64,000 bases of DNA from Lichenibacterium ramalinae (GCF_004137085.1 NZ_QYBC01000008.1:62001-126000); one strand, 5' to 3'; shown: positions 9,546 through 19,638, counted from the stretch's first letter. Numbers and translations are program-made. Notes: generated from the sequence alone by a model not told the origin.

Positions 9546-9833
9546 ATGTCCATCGATCAGGCGACCGTCCGCCGCGTCGCCCAACTCGCCCGCATCACGC
9601 TTGCGGAGGGCGAAGTGGCGCATCTCCAGGGCGAGATCAACGCCATCCTGTCCTTCGTGGCGGAACTCGACGGCGTGGACGTGACCGGCGTCGAGCCCAT
9701 GACCTCCGTGCTGCCGATGCGGTTGAAGCGGCGGGCCGACGCCGTCACGGACGGGGGCATCGCGCCGCTGATCGTGGCCAACGCCACCGCGAGCGAGGAC
9801 CACCTCTTCGCCGTGCCCAAGGTCATCGAGTGA
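9546..9833 (+). CDS. gatC: Asp-tRNA(Asn)/Glu-tRNA(Gln) amidotransferase subunit C
   Basis: GatC (95 residues) tethers GatA to GatB in the complex that amidates misacylated Glu-tRNA(Gln) or Asp-tRNA(Asn). The typical sequence [17 protein letters not shown] near the N-terminus and [12 protein letters not shown] in the middle are present, and the length is standard. gatA follows after 94 bases and gatB directly after that. Confidence 0.97.
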   Translation: MSIDQATVRRVAQLARITLAEGEVAHLQGEINAILSFVAELDGVDVTGVEPMTSVLPMRLKRRADAVTDGGIAPLIVANATASEDHLFAVPKVIE

Positions 9834-9927
9834 AACCCGGGCGGGGCTCGGCCGCCGCCCGTCTCCGCCACCCGCCGCCGAACCCCGTCCCCACCGCCGG
9901 TCGCGTGGCCGCCACACCAGAGATCCC

Positions 9928-11433
9928 ATGTCCGACCTGACCAGCCTGACCCTCGCCGAGGCGCGCGACGCCGTGAGGTCCAAGCGCCTGTCCTCCCGCG
10001 AACTGACCGAGGCGCATCTCGCCGCCATGGCGGCGGCGCGCCCGCTCAACGCCTTCATCACCGAGACGCCCGACCGCGCTCTCGCCATGGCGGACAGAGC
10101 CGACGCCCGGGTGGCGCGGGGCGAGGCGGGCCCGCTCGAAGGACTGCCGCTCGGCATCAAGGACCTCTACTGCACGGAAGGCGTCCAGACCACGGCCGGC
10201 AGCCGCATCCTCGAAGGCTTCGTGCCGCCCTACGAGTCCACGGTGTCGTCGCAGCTGTGGCGCGACGGCGCCGTCATGCTGGGCAAGCTGAACCTCGACG
10301 AATTCGCCATGGGCTCGTCCAACGAGACCTCGTATTTCGGGCCGGCCGTGTCCCCCTGGCGCAAGCCGGGCTCCAATGCCGGGCTGGTTCCGGGCGGCTC
10401 GTCGGGCGGCTCGGCGGCTGCGGTCGCGGCGCGCCTGTGCCTCGCCGCCACCGCCACCGACACGGGCGGCTCGATCCGCCAGCCCGCGGCCTTCACCGGA
10501 ACGGTCGGCATCAAGCCCACCTACGGCCGCTGCTCGCGCTGGGGGGTGGTGGCCTTCGCATCCTCGCTGGACCAGGCCGGCCCGATCACCCGCACGGTGC
10601 GCGACGCCGCCATCATGCTGGGGTCGATGGCGGGCCACGACCCGAAGGACTCGACCTCCGTCGACATCGCCGTGCCCGACTACGAGGCCGCCGTCGGGGC
10701 GTCGGTGGCCGGCAAGGTGATCGGCATCCCGCGCGAATACCGCATCGACGGCATGCCGGCCGAGATCGACGCGCTCTGGGCCGAGGGCATCGCCTGGCTC
10801 AAGGCGGCGGGCGCCCGGGTCGTCGACATCGCGCTGCCCCACACGAAATACGCGCTTCCCGCCTACTACATCGTGGCGCCGGCGGAAGCCTCCTCGAACC
10901 TCGCCCGCTACGACGGCGTGCGCTACGGGTTGCGCGTCCCCGGCCGCGACATCGCCGAGATGTACGGCAACACCCGTGCGGCCGGCTTCGGCGCCGAAGT
11001 GCGGCGCCGCATCATGATCGGGACCTACGTGCTCTCGGCCGGCTATTACGACGCCTACTACCTCAAGGCGCAGAAGATCCGGACCCTGGTGCGCCGCGAC
11101 TTCGAGACCGCCTTCGCCGACGGCGTCGACGCCATCCTGACGCCTGCCACCCCCTCGGCCGCCTTCGGGCTCGGCGAGAAGGGCGGCGACGACCCGATCG
11201 CCATGTATCTCAACGACGCCTTCACCGTGACGGTGAACATGGCGGGCCTGCCGGGGCTCTCGGTGCCGGCCGGCCTTTCGGCCGACAAGCTGCCCCTCGG
11301 CCTCCAACTCATCGGCCGTCCCTTCGAGGAAGAGACGCTCTTCGCGCTCGCCGAAGTCATCGCGCGTTCGGCGCCGGCGATCGACCTGCCGTCCGCCTGG
11401 TGGTCCGCCACCGCTCCCGCCGCCCATCGATAG
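9928..11433 (+). CDS. gatA: Amidotransferase subunit A (amidase signature enzyme)
   Basis: GatA (501 residues) releases ammonia from glutamine for tRNA transamidation. The amidase-signature catalytic triad can be placed: Lys78 in [12 protein letters not shown], the cis-Ser in [14 protein letters not shown] and the nucleophilic Ser in [13 protein letters not shown]. The length is normal for the family. It is the middle gene of gatCAB, and gatB starts 10 bases after its stop. Confidence 0.97.
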   Translation: MSDLTSLTLAEARDAVRSKRLSSRELTEAHLAAMAAARPLNAFITETPDRALAMADRADARVARGEAGPLEGLPLGIKDLYCTEGVQTTAGSRILEGFVPPYESTVSSQLWRDGAVMLGKLNLDEFAMGSSNETSYFGPAVSPWRKPGSNAGLVPGGSSGGSAAAVAARLCLAATATDTGGSIRQPAAFTGTVGIKPTYGRCSRWGVVAFASSLDQAGPITRTVRDAAIMLGSMAGHDPKDSTSVDIAVPDYEAAVGASVAGKVIGIPREYRIDGMPAEIDALWAEGIAWLKAAGARVVDIALPHTKYALPAYYIVAPAEASSNLARYDGVRYGLRVPGRDIAEMYGNTRAAGFGAEVRRRIMIGTYVLSAGYYDAYYLKAQKIRTLVRRDFETAFADGVDAILTPATPSAAFGLGEKGGDDPIAMYLNDAFTVTVNMAGLPGLSVPAGLSADKLPLGLQLIGRPFEEETLFALAEVIARSAPAIDLPSAWWSATAPAAHR

Positions 11434-11443
11434 GCCGCCCGCC

Positions 11444-12925
11444 ATGGCAACTGCATCCGACTCGAAGCTCATCAAGGGCGCGACCGGCGATTGGGAGATC
11501 GTCGTCGGCATGGAGATCCATGCCCAGGTGGCGTCGCGCTCGAAGCTCTTCTCCGGCGCCTCCACGGGCTTCGGCGCGGAGCCGAACAGCCAGGTCTCGT
11601 TCGTCGACGCCGCCATGCCGGGCATGCTGCCGGTCATCAATGAGTTCTGCGTCGCCCAGGCGGTGCGGACCGGCCTCGGCCTGAAGGCCCAGATCAACCA
11701 CCGCTCGGTCTTCGACCGCAAGAACTACTTCTACCCGGACCTGCCGCAGGGCTACCAGATCTCGCAATTCAAGCACCCGATCGTGGGCGAAGGCGAGGTG
11801 CTGGTCGACGTGACGCCGGAGCGGCAGATCCGGGTCGGCATCGAGCGGCTGCATCTCGAGCAGGATGCCGGCAAGTCGACCCACGACCAGTCGCCCAACC
11901 AGAGCTTCGTCGATCTCAACCGGTCGGGCGTCGCCCTGATGGAGATCGTGTCGCGGCCCGACATCCGCTCGGCCGACGAGGCCAAGGCCTATGTGGGCAA
12001 GCTGCGCACCATCCTGCGCTACCTCGGCACCTGCGACGGCGACATGGAGAAGGGGAGCCTGCGCGCCGACGTGAACGTGTCGGTGCGCAGGCCGGGCGAG
12101 CCGCTTGGCACCCGCTGCGAGATCAAGAACGTCAATTCCATCCGCTTCATCGGCCAGGCGGTCGACACCGAAGCCCGGCGCCAGATCGGCATCCTCGAGG
12201 ACGGCGGCGTCATCCAGCAGGAGACGCGGCTCTTCGATCCCGGCCGGGGCGAGACGCGCAGCATGCGCTCCAAGGAGGAAGCGCACGACTACCGCTACTT
12301 CCCGGACCCGGACCTGCTGCCGCTGGAGTTCGACCAGGCCTATGTCGACGCGCTCGCGGCGGACCTGCCCGAGCTGCCCGACGCCAAGAAGGCCCGGTTC
12401 GTGGCGGATTACGGCCTGTCGCCCTACGACGCGACCGTGCTGGTGGCCGAGCGGGACCTCGCCGCCTTCTACGAGCGCGCCGTCGCGGTCGGCGAGGGGC
12501 GCGACCCCAAGCTGGTGGCCAACTGGGTCACGGGCGACATCGCCGCCTATGCCAACGCCGTCGGGCTGCCGGTGCATGCGACCGAGATCACGCCCGAGCA
12601 GGTGGCGGGCCTCGTCGACCTCATCGTGGACGGCACGATCTCGGGCAAGATCGCCAAGGACGTGCTGGCGCTGATGGTGGGCGAGGAACGCGGCGCCGCA
12701 CCCCGCGACATCGTCGAGCGACACGGGCTGCGCCAGGTCACCGACACGGGCGCCATCGAGGCCGCGGTCGACGCCATCATGGCGGCCAACCCCGACAAGG
12801 TCGCCCAGGTGCAGGCCAAACCCACCATGCTGGGCTGGTTCGTCGGACAGGCCATGAAGGCCACGGGCGGCAAGGCCAACCCGCAGGCCGTCAACGCCGT
12901 CCTGAAGGGCAAGCTCGGGATCTGA
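11444..12925 (+). CDS. gatB: Amidotransferase subunit B
   Basis: GatB (493 residues) binds the misacylated tRNA, phosphorylates it and amidates it with ammonia channelled from GatA. The N-terminal cradle domain motifs are clear ([55 protein letters not shown]). The C-terminal YqeY-like helical domain is complete ([20 protein letters not shown]). A separate YqeY protein is encoded at 45618-46073. The gene ends the gatCAB operon. Confidence 0.97.
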   Translation: MATASDSKLIKGATGDWEIVVGMEIHAQVASRSKLFSGASTGFGAEPNSQVSFVDAAMPGMLPVINEFCVAQAVRTGLGLKAQINHRSVFDRKNYFYPDLPQGYQISQFKHPIVGEGEVLVDVTPERQIRVGIERLHLEQDAGKSTHDQSPNQSFVDLNRSGVALMEIVSRPDIRSADEAKAYVGKLRTILRYLGTCDGDMEKGSLRADVNVSVRRPGEPLGTRCEIKNVNSIRFIGQAVDTEARRQIGILEDGGVIQQETRLFDPGRGETRSMRSKEEAHDYRYFPDPDLLPLEFDQAYVDALAADLPELPDAKKARFVADYGLSPYDATVLVAERDLAAFYERAVAVGEGRDPKLVANWVTGDIAAYANAVGLPVHATEITPEQVAGLVDLIVDGTISGKIAKDVLALMVGEERGAAPRDIVERHGLRQVTDTGAIEAAVDAIMAANPDKVAQVQAKPTMLGWFVGQAMKATGGKANPQAVNAVLKGKLGI

Positions 12926-12953
12926 CGGCGCGGCGGCCGGCAAGGGCCGTACC

Positions 12954-13047
12954 GGCTTTCTGCGAGCCGCCTCGGCGACTCCGCGCCGACGGAACTGCTC
13001 TCGATCCGAAGGCGGAGCGCCTCCGCAGAAGGCGGAACCGCTCTAGC
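12954..13047 (+). repeat. Dispersed 94-bp intergenic repeat, copy A
   Basis: This intergenic stretch aligns without gaps over 94 bases with 19639-19732. I count about 63 identical positions (two thirds), with identical blocks GGCTTTC at the start, CTCGGCGA in the first third, TCTCGAT near the middle and CGCTC(T/C)AGC at the end. It lies 28 bases after the gatB stop. No reading frame explains it. Equal length and collinear blocks argue for common origin. Confidence 0.5.
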
Positions 13048-13084
13048 TCCGCCGCGGCACGGACCGCCGGAGCCCAACGGCAAA

Positions 13085-13108
13085 GCGGCCGGGGAAAGCC
13101 CCGGCCGC
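13085..13108 (-). terminator. Rho-independent terminator candidate
   Basis: GCGGCCGGGG and CCCCGGCCGC form a perfect 10-bp stem around a 4-base loop. On the minus strand the stem is followed by TTTG. It lies 38 bases beyond the stop of the minus-strand gene at 13147-13515 and probably ends that transcript. It could also act on transcripts from gatB. Confidence 0.65.
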
Positions 13109-13146
13109 GTGAGTTGGATTGAAGGGCAGGGGGCCGCCGGGCGGCG

Positions 13147-13515
13147 TCACTTCTGCGCGAGGCAGTTCCGCGAGAACTCTTTCCAGGTGCCCGAAGCGGT
13201 GCCGGCCCGCTTTATGTTGTTCCACTGGTGGCCGCATTCGTTCATGCGCGCCCGGGCGGCGACGCTACGCGACCCTGCATCTCCGTCCTGGCCGGCGGCA
13301 GGCGCACGTGGCGCCGCGGCGGGAGCTTCCGGGGATCGGGTCGGCACCGGGGCGCCATGCGGCGTGCCTGGCCCGGAGGCAGGCCCGGGCGAGGCGGCCC
13401 GACCCTGGCCCACCATGAGGGCCAGCGCGACGACAGCGACGGCTCCGACCTGGCCCCATCCGGACGCGGCGCGGGACGGCGCTGCGTCCCACGACGGATC
13501 GGACGACGTCATCAT
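13147..13515 (-). CDS. Small exported or membrane-anchored hypothetical protein
   Basis: The 122-residue protein has one hydrophobic segment (VGAVAVVALALMVG, about residues 22-36), then a Pro/Ala-rich linker and a conserved-looking C-terminal module with two cysteines (MNECGHQWNNIK ... TWKEFSRNCLAQK). I recall small secreted alphaproteobacterial proteins ending in a similar Cys-containing motif, somewhat like PsiF repeats, but no function follows from that. The start ATG overlaps the stop of the DUF2147 gene as ATGA, so the two are translationally coupled. Confidence 0.7.
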   Translation of the reverse strand: MMTSSDPSWDAAPSRAASGWGQVGAVAVVALALMVGQGRAASPGPASGPGTPHGAPVPTRSPEAPAAAPRAPAAGQDGDAGSRSVAARARMNECGHQWNNIKRAGTASGTWKEFSRNCLAQK

Positions 13516-14084
13516 TCAGACGGCGCTGCGGGGACGGGGGCCGAAGCCTTGTGGGCGGCCGGGATGCCGGTGCCGCCATGAGCGGCGTCGGGCTTGATGG
13601 TCGCGGCCTTGCCGACCCCGGTCTCCGAGGTATTGGCGGTCTTGGCATCCTCGCGCGTCCATTTCTGGCCGCCGCACAGGATATAGGCCACGCAACCCTT
13701 CAGCTCGACCTGATTCTTGCTCAGGATCTTCAGCGTGGCGTCGTAGGTCTTGCCATTGGTGGGGTTGTACACCGTCCCCTTCCAATAGTCGTCCTCGGGC
13801 TTCATGTTGATGAGCTGGAGGCCGAGCAGGGGCCGCTTGCGCTTGACCTCGTCCTCGTTCTCCTTGTCGAGCCTGAGCGCGCCCTTGGCGTCGTTCGGCT
13901 CCTTCATCCAGAAGATGTTGCCGCAGAGCTTGTCACCGCAATGGGTGATGTGGATCTGAGATTCGTTCTTCTCGGTGGCCCAATAGCCGGTCGGATCTTC
14001 GGCCGCCCTGGCCTGGCTGATCCCCATGAGGCTCATGCCGAGCAGCCCGAGAACGGAAAGATAATTCGCCCTGACCATCATCAC
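13512..14084 (-). CDS. DUF2147 domain exported protein
   Basis: The 190-residue protein begins with a signal peptide (hydrophobic core YLSVLGLLGMSLMG, cleavage likely after SQARA). It continues with the DUF2147 pattern: GYWATEKNESQIHI, CGDKLCGNIFWM, YWKGTVYNPTNGKTYDATL and LKGCVAYILCGGQKWTR. DUF2147 is a small beta-rich periplasmic domain of unknown function. The C-terminal 45 residues are a low-complexity Ala/Pro/Thr tail. It is upstream of, and overlaps by four bases, the gene at 13147-13515. tRNA-Ser lies 30 bases upstream on the same strand. Confidence 0.88.
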   Translation of the reverse strand: MMMVRANYLSVLGLLGMSLMGISQARAAEDPTGYWATEKNESQIHITHCGDKLCGNIFWMKEPNDAKGALRLDKENEDEVKRKRPLLGLQLINMKPEDDYWKGTVYNPTNGKTYDATLKILSKNQVELKGCVAYILCGGQKWTREDAKTANTSETGVGKAATIKPDAAHGGTGIPAAHKASAPVPAAPSE

Positions 14085-14114
14085 CCTGTCACTCTTCAGC
14101 GGGACCCACGACGC

Positions 14115-14208
14115 TGGCGGAGACGGAGGGATTCGAACCCTCGATAGGGCTTTACAACCCTATAACGGTTTAGCAAACCGCCGCCTTCAGCCTCTCGGCC
14201 ACATCTCC
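14115..14208 (-). tRNA. tRNA-Ser (anticodon GCT)
   Basis: On the minus strand the acceptor strands GGAGATG and CGTCTCC pair over seven bases, with discriminator G and an encoded CCA. The anticodon loop TTGCTAA gives GCT, decoding AGC/AGT. A long variable arm (about 18 bases, stem ATAGGG/CCCTAT) and the T arm GAGGGTTCGAATCCCTC are those of a class II tRNA. It lies upstream of the DUF2147 gene on the same strand. Confidence 0.95.
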
Positions 14209-14860
14209 GTCTTGCCCGTCTAAGGACAATCTTCGCGCTCGCTGGAGCGAGGCCACCTATGCCCCACCCTGCCGCGCTTTGCAAGGTTGGTCTTCGATTC
14301 GGGCGAAAGCAGGAAGGCGACGTGGAGCCGGTGAGGCAGGCTATCGCCTCCGCGGCGCCGTGCAGGCCGGGCGCCCGGGGCCGCCCGGCCCGTCCGGACA
14401 TGCCGGGGATCCGGGGCCGCCCAGGCCCGATCCGCCGCCCGGCCCGCGCCGTCCGGAGCGGCCCGCCGCAAAAGCCCCACGCAAGTTCGCCTTCTCCCGT
14501 TCCTGAACTGCCCTAACGGAAGCATTTCCTTTCCCTAAGTGTAATCGTTGCGAGAATGTCACATGATGGGCTCAAAGCCCCCTTGAGGCGGTTTCGAGGC
14601 AATCTTGCGTTTGTCGAATCTCGGGGCCCGAGTATGTTGGCTCGGCGGAGGGGAAACGCCCCACGCATTCGAAGGCCCGAGGGTTAACGCTGGTCGCCTC
14701 AAACGGACGACCGATAAAAGGCGAGTGACGCGGGTCCAGAATCAGGGAGCACGGGGCGCTAAAGGTTCGATGCGGCTTTGGAGACAGTCTGATCTCGAGA
14801 GTGCTGCGGGTCACGAAGCAACACCATTCCCGTTGGGTCATTCATACTGGAGGTTTGACG
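14209..14860. other. Gene-free region with porin promoter and leader
   Basis: This 652-base stretch has no convincing gene. The part up to about 14510 is extremely GC-rich and its short open frames are Arg/Pro-rich in every frame. From about 14515 the composition drops (ACGGAAGCATTTCC, CCCTAAGTGTAATCG), which fits a promoter for the porin. If transcription starts there, the porin mRNA has a leader of roughly 250-300 bases. It contains CTCGGGGCCCGAG and other small inverted repeats. I cannot name the -35/-10 boxes with confidence. Confidence 0.4.
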
Positions 14861-16312
14861 ATGAAGCTCGGTAAGAGCCTTCTTCTCGGTTCGGCGGCCG
14901 CATTCGCTGTCACCGTTGGCGCCCAGGCTGCCGATCTTCCCGTTCGGAAGGCAGCGCCTGTTGATTACGTCCGTGTCTGCGATTGGACCGGCGCAGGCTT
15001 CTTCTACATCCCTGGCACTGATACCTGCCTTCAGATCAGCGGCTTGATCCGCGTCGAAGGTGCGTTCATCAACAACTCCCGTCAGTTCTACCCGACCGCC
15101 ACCATCGGCCAGGCCACCCGCCTCGTCGCTGCCGGCTCGATCATCCCGGGCCGCAACGAGGACACGTCGGGCTTCTTCGCCCGTGGCCGTCTCGCCGCCG
15201 ACGCCCGCACGCAGACCGCCTACGGCACGCTGCGCACCTACGTCCGCTACCAGATCGATCGCCTCCAGGGCGTGTATCAGGGCGGCGGCTCGGCCGGCGG
15301 CGCCAACACCTTCGCCAACCAGGGCGGCAACCTCGCCTATCTGGACAAGGGCTTCATCCAGTTCGCCGGCATCACGGCCGGTCGCGTCCAGTCGTTCTTC
15401 GACTTCTACGCCGACAACTACAACTACGAAGGCATTGCCAACTCCGACTTGAGCAACAACGTCTTCGCCTACACCTACACGGGCGCCGGCGGCTTCTCGG
15501 CCACGTTCGCCGTCGAGGATCACAACCAGCGTAACGACGGCATCGGCTCGGTCACGGGCGGCACCTTCGGCGTGGCTTCGGCGGCGCAGTACGGCGGCGA
15601 GACCATCCCCGACCTCGTCGGCCAGATCCGCTTCGACCAGGCCTGGGGTGCGGCTCAGCTGAGCGCCGCCTACCACCAGATCAACACCGTGGCGGGCGCC
15701 TTCGCCGGCACCAACGGCCAGGGCTTCGCCAGCAAGGACGACGACGGCTTCGCCGTGCAGGGCGGCATCCAGCTCAAGCTGCCGATGCTCGCCGCCGGCG
15801 ACGACCTGTGGATCCAGGGTGCCTACCAGAACGGCGCGTACCTCTACCAGGACTCGGTCGGCTACGCGAACGCCGGCTTCCAGTCGCGCTTCCTCGGCGG
15901 CTTCCAGCACATCGACCATGACGCCATCGCCATCGGCGTCCCGGGCAGCACCACCGGAGCCTACACGCTGGCCAAGAGCGAAGGCTTCTCGGTCATGGCT
16001 GCCATCAACCACTACTTCACGCCCAACTTCCACGACGTGCTGTTCGCCTCCTACGAGCAGTCCAGCTACGGCCGCGCGAAGAACATCGACTGGACGCTCG
16101 GTGGCCTCGGCGACATGAGCGAATATCGCATCGGCAACCAGTTCCTCTGGGATCCCGTGAAGAACCTCGAGTTCGGCGTCGAGGTGTTCTACGCCCATAT
16201 CGACCAGACGCTCGCCCACAACCCGGGCCAGGCCGCGACGGCCCTGCCGGTCGGCATCAGCAAGAACCCCGACGGGTTTGAGGCTCGCCTCCGCGTCGAG
16301 CGCGACTTCTAA
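14861..16312 (+). CDS. Outer-membrane porin (rhizobial type)
   Basis: A 483-residue beta-barrel porin that lets small hydrophilic solutes cross the outer membrane. It has a signal peptide (MKLGKSLLLGSAAAFAVTVG, cleavage after AQA), then the porin hallmark ADLPVRKAAPVDYVRVCDWT and CLQISGLIRVEG. Alternating amphipathic strands follow, ending in the C-terminal Phe expected for BAM insertion. The start ATG at 14861 has GGAGG nine bases upstream. Codon use is more restricted and less extreme in GC than its neighbours, as in highly expressed genes. A strong terminator follows. Confidence 0.95.
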   Translation: MKLGKSLLLGSAAAFAVTVGAQAADLPVRKAAPVDYVRVCDWTGAGFFYIPGTDTCLQISGLIRVEGAFINNSRQFYPTATIGQATRLVAAGSIIPGRNEDTSGFFARGRLAADARTQTAYGTLRTYVRYQIDRLQGVYQGGGSAGGANTFANQGGNLAYLDKGFIQFAGITAGRVQSFFDFYADNYNYEGIANSDLSNNVFAYTYTGAGGFSATFAVEDHNQRNDGIGSVTGGTFGVASAAQYGGETIPDLVGQIRFDQAWGAAQLSAAYHQINTVAGAFAGTNGQGFASKDDDGFAVQGGIQLKLPMLAAGDDLWIQGAYQNGAYLYQDSVGYANAGFQSRFLGGFQHIDHDAIAIGVPGSTTGAYTLAKSEGFSVMAAINHYFTPNFHDVLFASYEQSSYGRAKNIDWTLGGLGDMSEYRIGNQFLWDPVKNLEFGVEVFYAHIDQTLAHNPGQAATALPVGISKNPDGFEARLRVERDF

Positions 16313-16334
16313 GATCCCATCGGATCGACGACAC

Positions 16335-16364
16335 GAAGCCCGGCGGTGCGAACCGCCGGGCTTC
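16335..16364 (+). terminator. Strong porin terminator hairpin
   Basis: GAAGCCCGGCGGT and ACCGCCGGGCTTC form a perfect 13-bp stem with the tetraloop GCGA, 22 bases after the porin stop. The downstream T tract is short (GCCGTTTGG), which is usual in GC-rich genomes. Confidence 0.85.
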
Positions 16365-16552
16365 GCCGTTTGGGCGGCCCATCGCGGCCGGGCCCGCGAG
16401 ACCCTGCAGGTCGCGTTCGAGCTCGCGCGGGGTGCCTCGCCGTCGGGCCTCGAGCCGTCGTTCCTTTGTTTCCGCAACGAGAGGCGGTCTCCTGGCGCAT
16501 TTGAGCGAAATGCGCAGCCGACCCTTCACCTCCGGCCTGTTCATTCTCTGAG

Positions 16553-17008
16553 ATGGCCATGCCCGGAGAGGACTCCGCCGACCGTTCCACCGAGGACGGC
16601 CGGTTTCGCGTGCCGAAGCCGAAAGCCAACACCGTGACCCACCTGTTCGGGCGGAGATCCGTCGTCGTGGCGGCGGTCCTCGGCACCTGCGCCCTGTTCC
16701 CCGCCCGGGCCCAGGAGGCCCAGGACGACGGCAACCGCATGCTGGTCCAGCAATGTCCGACGGTGAAGGCGAAGCTCGACCGGGCCTTCTCGCGGCGCCC
16801 CGATTTCGCCTCGATCGGCGACGCGGCGAACGAGCGCATCGCCGAATGCCAATATTACCGGGAGCTCGGCGAAGCGGTCGAGGAGGGCTACACGGCCTTC
16901 GGGCTGTGCCGGGACGCCGGAGCCGCCGGCATCGCGGCGAAGAAGTCGGAGCTCAGGGCGATCCTGTCCCGGATCCGGCAGGCTGCCGTCCACACCTGCG
17001 ACGGCTGA
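16553..17008 (+). CDS. Exported hypothetical protein
   Basis: No family recognised. The protein of up to 151 residues has a hydrophobic segment at about residues 35-50 ([19 protein letters not shown]) that reads as a signal peptide with cleavage after ARA. An in-frame GTG at 16634 would place this signal at the very N-terminus and may be the real start. The mature part is helical, with four cysteines ([32 protein letters not shown]) that could form two disulfides. It ends 62 bases before tsaD. Confidence 0.65.
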   Translation: MAMPGEDSADRSTEDGRFRVPKPKANTVTHLFGRRSVVVAAVLGTCALFPARAQEAQDDGNRMLVQQCPTVKAKLDRAFSRRPDFASIGDAANERIAECQYYRELGEAVEEGYTAFGLCRDAGAAGIAAKKSELRAILSRIRQAAVHTCDG

Positions 17009-17070
17009 CGCCGGCTTGTCGCCCCCCGACGCCTCCGGTACCGTCCCGCCGCATCCTCCGAAGGGACATC

Positions 17071-18129
17071 ATGCGCGTTCTGGGCATCGAGACCACCTGT
17101 GACGAATCCGCCGCGAGTGTCGTCGCCTGGCGCGAGGACGGCAGGGGCGACATCCTGTCGAACGAGGTGATGAGCCAGATCGCCGACCATGCCGCCTTCG
17201 GGGGCGTCGTGCCCGAGATCGCGGCCCGTGCCCACGTCGAGGTGATCGACCGGCTGGTGGAGCGCGCGGTGGACAAGGCGGGCCTGAGCCTCGAGGACGT
17301 CGACGGCATCGCCGCCGCCGCCGGGCCCGGTCTCGTCGGCGGCGTCATGGTGGGCCTCACCACCGCCAAGGCGCTGGCGCTGGCGCTGCGCAAGCCGCTC
17401 ATCGCCGTGAACCACCTCGAAGGCCATGCCCTGACGGCGCGGCTTACCGACGGCGTGGCCTTCCCCTATCTCCTGCTGCTCGTGTCGGGCGGCCACACGC
17501 AGCTCATCGCGGTGCGGGGCGTCGGCGACTATCGCCGCCTCGGCACCACCGTGGACGACGCCGTCGGGGAAGCCTTCGACAAGACCGCCAAGCTCCTCGG
17601 GCTGCCCTATCCGGGTGGACCGTCGGTCGAGCGCGCCGCCGAGACCGGCGACCCGGCCCGCTTCGCGCTGCCCCGCCCCATGCTGGGACGCGCCAAGCCC
17701 GACTTCTCCCTGTCCGGACTGAAGACCGCCGTGCGCCTCGAAGCGGAGCGCGCGGCACCGCTGAAGCCGCGCGACGTGTCCGACCTCTGCGCCTCCTTCC
17801 AGGCGGCGGCCGTCGACGTCCTGATCGACCGGACGCGGGCCGCCCTGCGGCTGTTCCGGGACGTCGCCGGCCACCCCAACGCCATCGTGGTGGCGGGTGG
17901 CGTCGCCTCGAACCTGTCGATCCGCAGCGCCTTCGTGCGTTTCGCGGGCGAAAGCGGCATCCGCCTCGTGCTGCCGCCGGCGATCCTGTGCACCGACAAC
18001 GGCGCCATGATCGCCTGGGCCGGGATCGAACGGCTGCAGCTCGGTCTCGTCGACGACCTGACGGTGCCGCCACGGCCACGCTGGCCGTTGGACCCGACGG
18101 CCGAACGGGTCGGTGGCGGACGCGCCTGA
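17071..18129 (+). CDS. tsaD: tRNA N6-threonylcarbamoyladenosine synthase subunit TsaD
   Basis: TsaD transfers the threonylcarbamoyl group to A37 of ANN-decoding tRNAs, together with TsaB and TsaE. The 352-residue protein starts with the ASKHA-fold motif [18 protein letters not shown]. It carries the metal-binding NHLEGH (His115, His119) and ends with the ATP-site motif [11 protein letters not shown]. The ATG at 17071 has AAGGGA upstream. The stop overlaps the gpsA start by one base (TGATG). Confidence 0.97.
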   Translation: MRVLGIETTCDESAASVVAWREDGRGDILSNEVMSQIADHAAFGGVVPEIAARAHVEVIDRLVERAVDKAGLSLEDVDGIAAAAGPGLVGGVMVGLTTAKALALALRKPLIAVNHLEGHALTARLTDGVAFPYLLLLVSGGHTQLIAVRGVGDYRRLGTTVDDAVGEAFDKTAKLLGLPYPGGPSVERAAETGDPARFALPRPMLGRAKPDFSLSGLKTAVRLEAERAAPLKPRDVSDLCASFQAAAVDVLIDRTRAALRLFRDVAGHPNAIVVAGGVASNLSIRSAFVRFAGESGIRLVLPPAILCTDNGAMIAWAGIERLQLGLVDDLTVPPRPRWPLDPTAERVGGGRA

Positions 18130-19124
18130 TGGGGTTCCGGCACGTCGCCGTCCTGGGCGCCGGCGCCTGGGGCACCGCGCTGGCCAATGTGGCGGCCCGC
18201 CCGGGCCGGGCCGTGACGCTGTGGTCGCGCGATGCCGCACTCGCCGCCGAGATGGAAGCATCACGCGAGAACCGGCGCTCCCTGCCGGGCGTCGGGCTCG
18301 CCGACGGCGTCCTGCCCCGTGCCGATCCTGCCGAAGCGCTGGCCGAGGCCGACCTCGTGCTGATGGTGGTGCCGGCTCAACACCTGCGCGCCACGCTGGC
18401 AGCCCTGCCGCCGTTCCCGCCGGACCTGCCCGTCGTGCTCTGCGCCAAGGGGATCGAGGCCGCGACGGGGCTGCTGATGAGCGAGGTGCTGGCGGCGGCC
18501 CGGCCCGGCCAGCCGGTGGCGGCCCTTTCGGGCCCGAGCTTCGCCGCCGACGTCGGCCGCCGGCGCCCCACGGCCGTGACGGTCGCGGCCGCCGAGGCCG
18601 AACTCTCGCGCAGCATCGCCGAGGGGCTGTCCGGCCCCGCCTTCCGCCTCTACCATACCGACGACCTCCTCGGCGTCGAGATCGGGGGGGCCGCCAAGAA
18701 CGTGCTCGCCATCGCCTGCGGCGTCGCGGCCGGCATGGAGCTCGGCGCCAGCGCGGCGGCGGCCCTGACCGCCCGCGGCTTCGCCGAACTCACCCGTTTC
18801 GGCCGCGCCAGCGGCGCCCGGTCCGAGACGCTGATGGGGCTTTCGGGCCTGGGCGACCTCGTCCTGACCTGTGCGTCGGTGCAGTCGCGCAATTTCGCCT
18901 TCGGCCACGCTCTGGGGGCGGGTGCCTCCCTGGCGGCGGCCGCGGCGGGGCGCCTGGCCGAGGGCGTCGCCACCGCGCCGGTGCTGTGCCGGCTCGCGCG
19001 GCAGCGGGGGGTCGACATGCCGGTGGCCGAGGCCGTCGCCGCCCTCGTCGCCGGGCGGACGACGCCGGGCGCGGCCCTGGACGCCCTGATGGCCCGCCCG
19101 GCGCGCGCCGAAGGCGACGCCTGA
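18129..19124 (+). CDS. gpsA: Glycerol-3-phosphate dehydrogenase [NAD(P)+]
   Basis: GpsA (331 residues) reduces dihydroxyacetone phosphate to sn-glycerol-3-phosphate, the substrate of PlsY, whose gene is also in this window. The N-terminal NAD-binding loop VAVLGAGAWGTALA, the GPSFAADV motif and the conserved LGVEIGGAAKNVLAIACGV segment are present. Translation is coupled to tsaD. The EVE gene follows after 34 bases. Confidence 0.97.
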   Translation: MGFRHVAVLGAGAWGTALANVAARPGRAVTLWSRDAALAAEMEASRENRRSLPGVGLADGVLPRADPAEALAEADLVLMVVPAQHLRATLAALPPFPPDLPVVLCAKGIEAATGLLMSEVLAAARPGQPVAALSGPSFAADVGRRRPTAVTVAAAEAELSRSIAEGLSGPAFRLYHTDDLLGVEIGGAAKNVLAIACGVAAGMELGASAAAALTARGFAELTRFGRASGARSETLMGLSGLGDLVLTCASVQSRNFAFGHALGAGASLAAAAAGRLAEGVATAPVLCRLARQRGVDMPVAEAVAALVAGRTTPGAALDALMARPARAEGDA

Positions 19125-19158
19125 CCCCGTCCCGCCGATTTCCGGAGAGAGTTCCCCC

Positions 19159-19596
19159 ATGGCGCATTGGCTGGTGAAGAGCGAACCCGCGAGCTGGTCC
19201 TTCGCCCGGCAGGTCGAGGCCGGTGCCGCCGGCACCTTCTGGAACGGCGTCCGCAACCACGTCGCCAAGCAGTATCTCATGGCCATGCAGGTCGGCGAGC
19301 AGGCGTTCTTCTACCATTCCAACGAGGGCAAGGCCGTCGTCGGCATCGTCGAGGTGATCAAGCCCTATTACCCGGACCACACCGACGAGAGCGGCAAGTT
19401 TGGCATGGTGGACCTGCGGGCCGTGCGGGACCTGCCGCCCGTCTCGCTTGACCGCATCAAGCGCGAGCCGCGCCTCGCCGAGATGGTGCTGGTCAAGAAC
19501 TCGCGCCTGTCGGTGCAGCCCGTGACCGATGTCGAATGGGACGTGGTGCTGGAGATGGCAGGCGAGAGCAGATCCGAGGAACAGGCGGAGCGGTGA
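19159..19596 (+). CDS. EVE domain-containing protein
   Basis: A 145-residue PUA-like EVE domain protein. EVE domains bind modified bases in nucleic acids. Family marks are the N-terminal MAHWLVKSEPASWSF, TFWNGVRNHVAKQYL, VGEQAFFYHSNEGKAVVGIVEV and the C-terminal LAEMVLVKNSRLSVQPV. The start has GGAGAGAG upstream. It is the last gene of the tsaD-gpsA-EVE run. In many relatives a YciI-like gene lies nearby, but none is seen here. Confidence 0.93.
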   Translation: MAHWLVKSEPASWSFARQVEAGAAGTFWNGVRNHVAKQYLMAMQVGEQAFFYHSNEGKAVVGIVEVIKPYYPDHTDESGKFGMVDLRAVRDLPPVSLDRIKREPRLAEMVLVKNSRLSVQPVTDVEWDVVLEMAGESRSEEQAER

Positions 19597-19638
19597 AGCC
19601 GTTCCCCGTCGCGTGCCCCCGCACGCGGGTGCAGGAGT

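Noticed and set aside
14260-14562. Several overlapping open frames just after tRNA-Ser
   Set aside because: All are Pro/Arg/Gly-rich in an extremely GC-rich stretch, on both strands, with no start signal or conserved motif.
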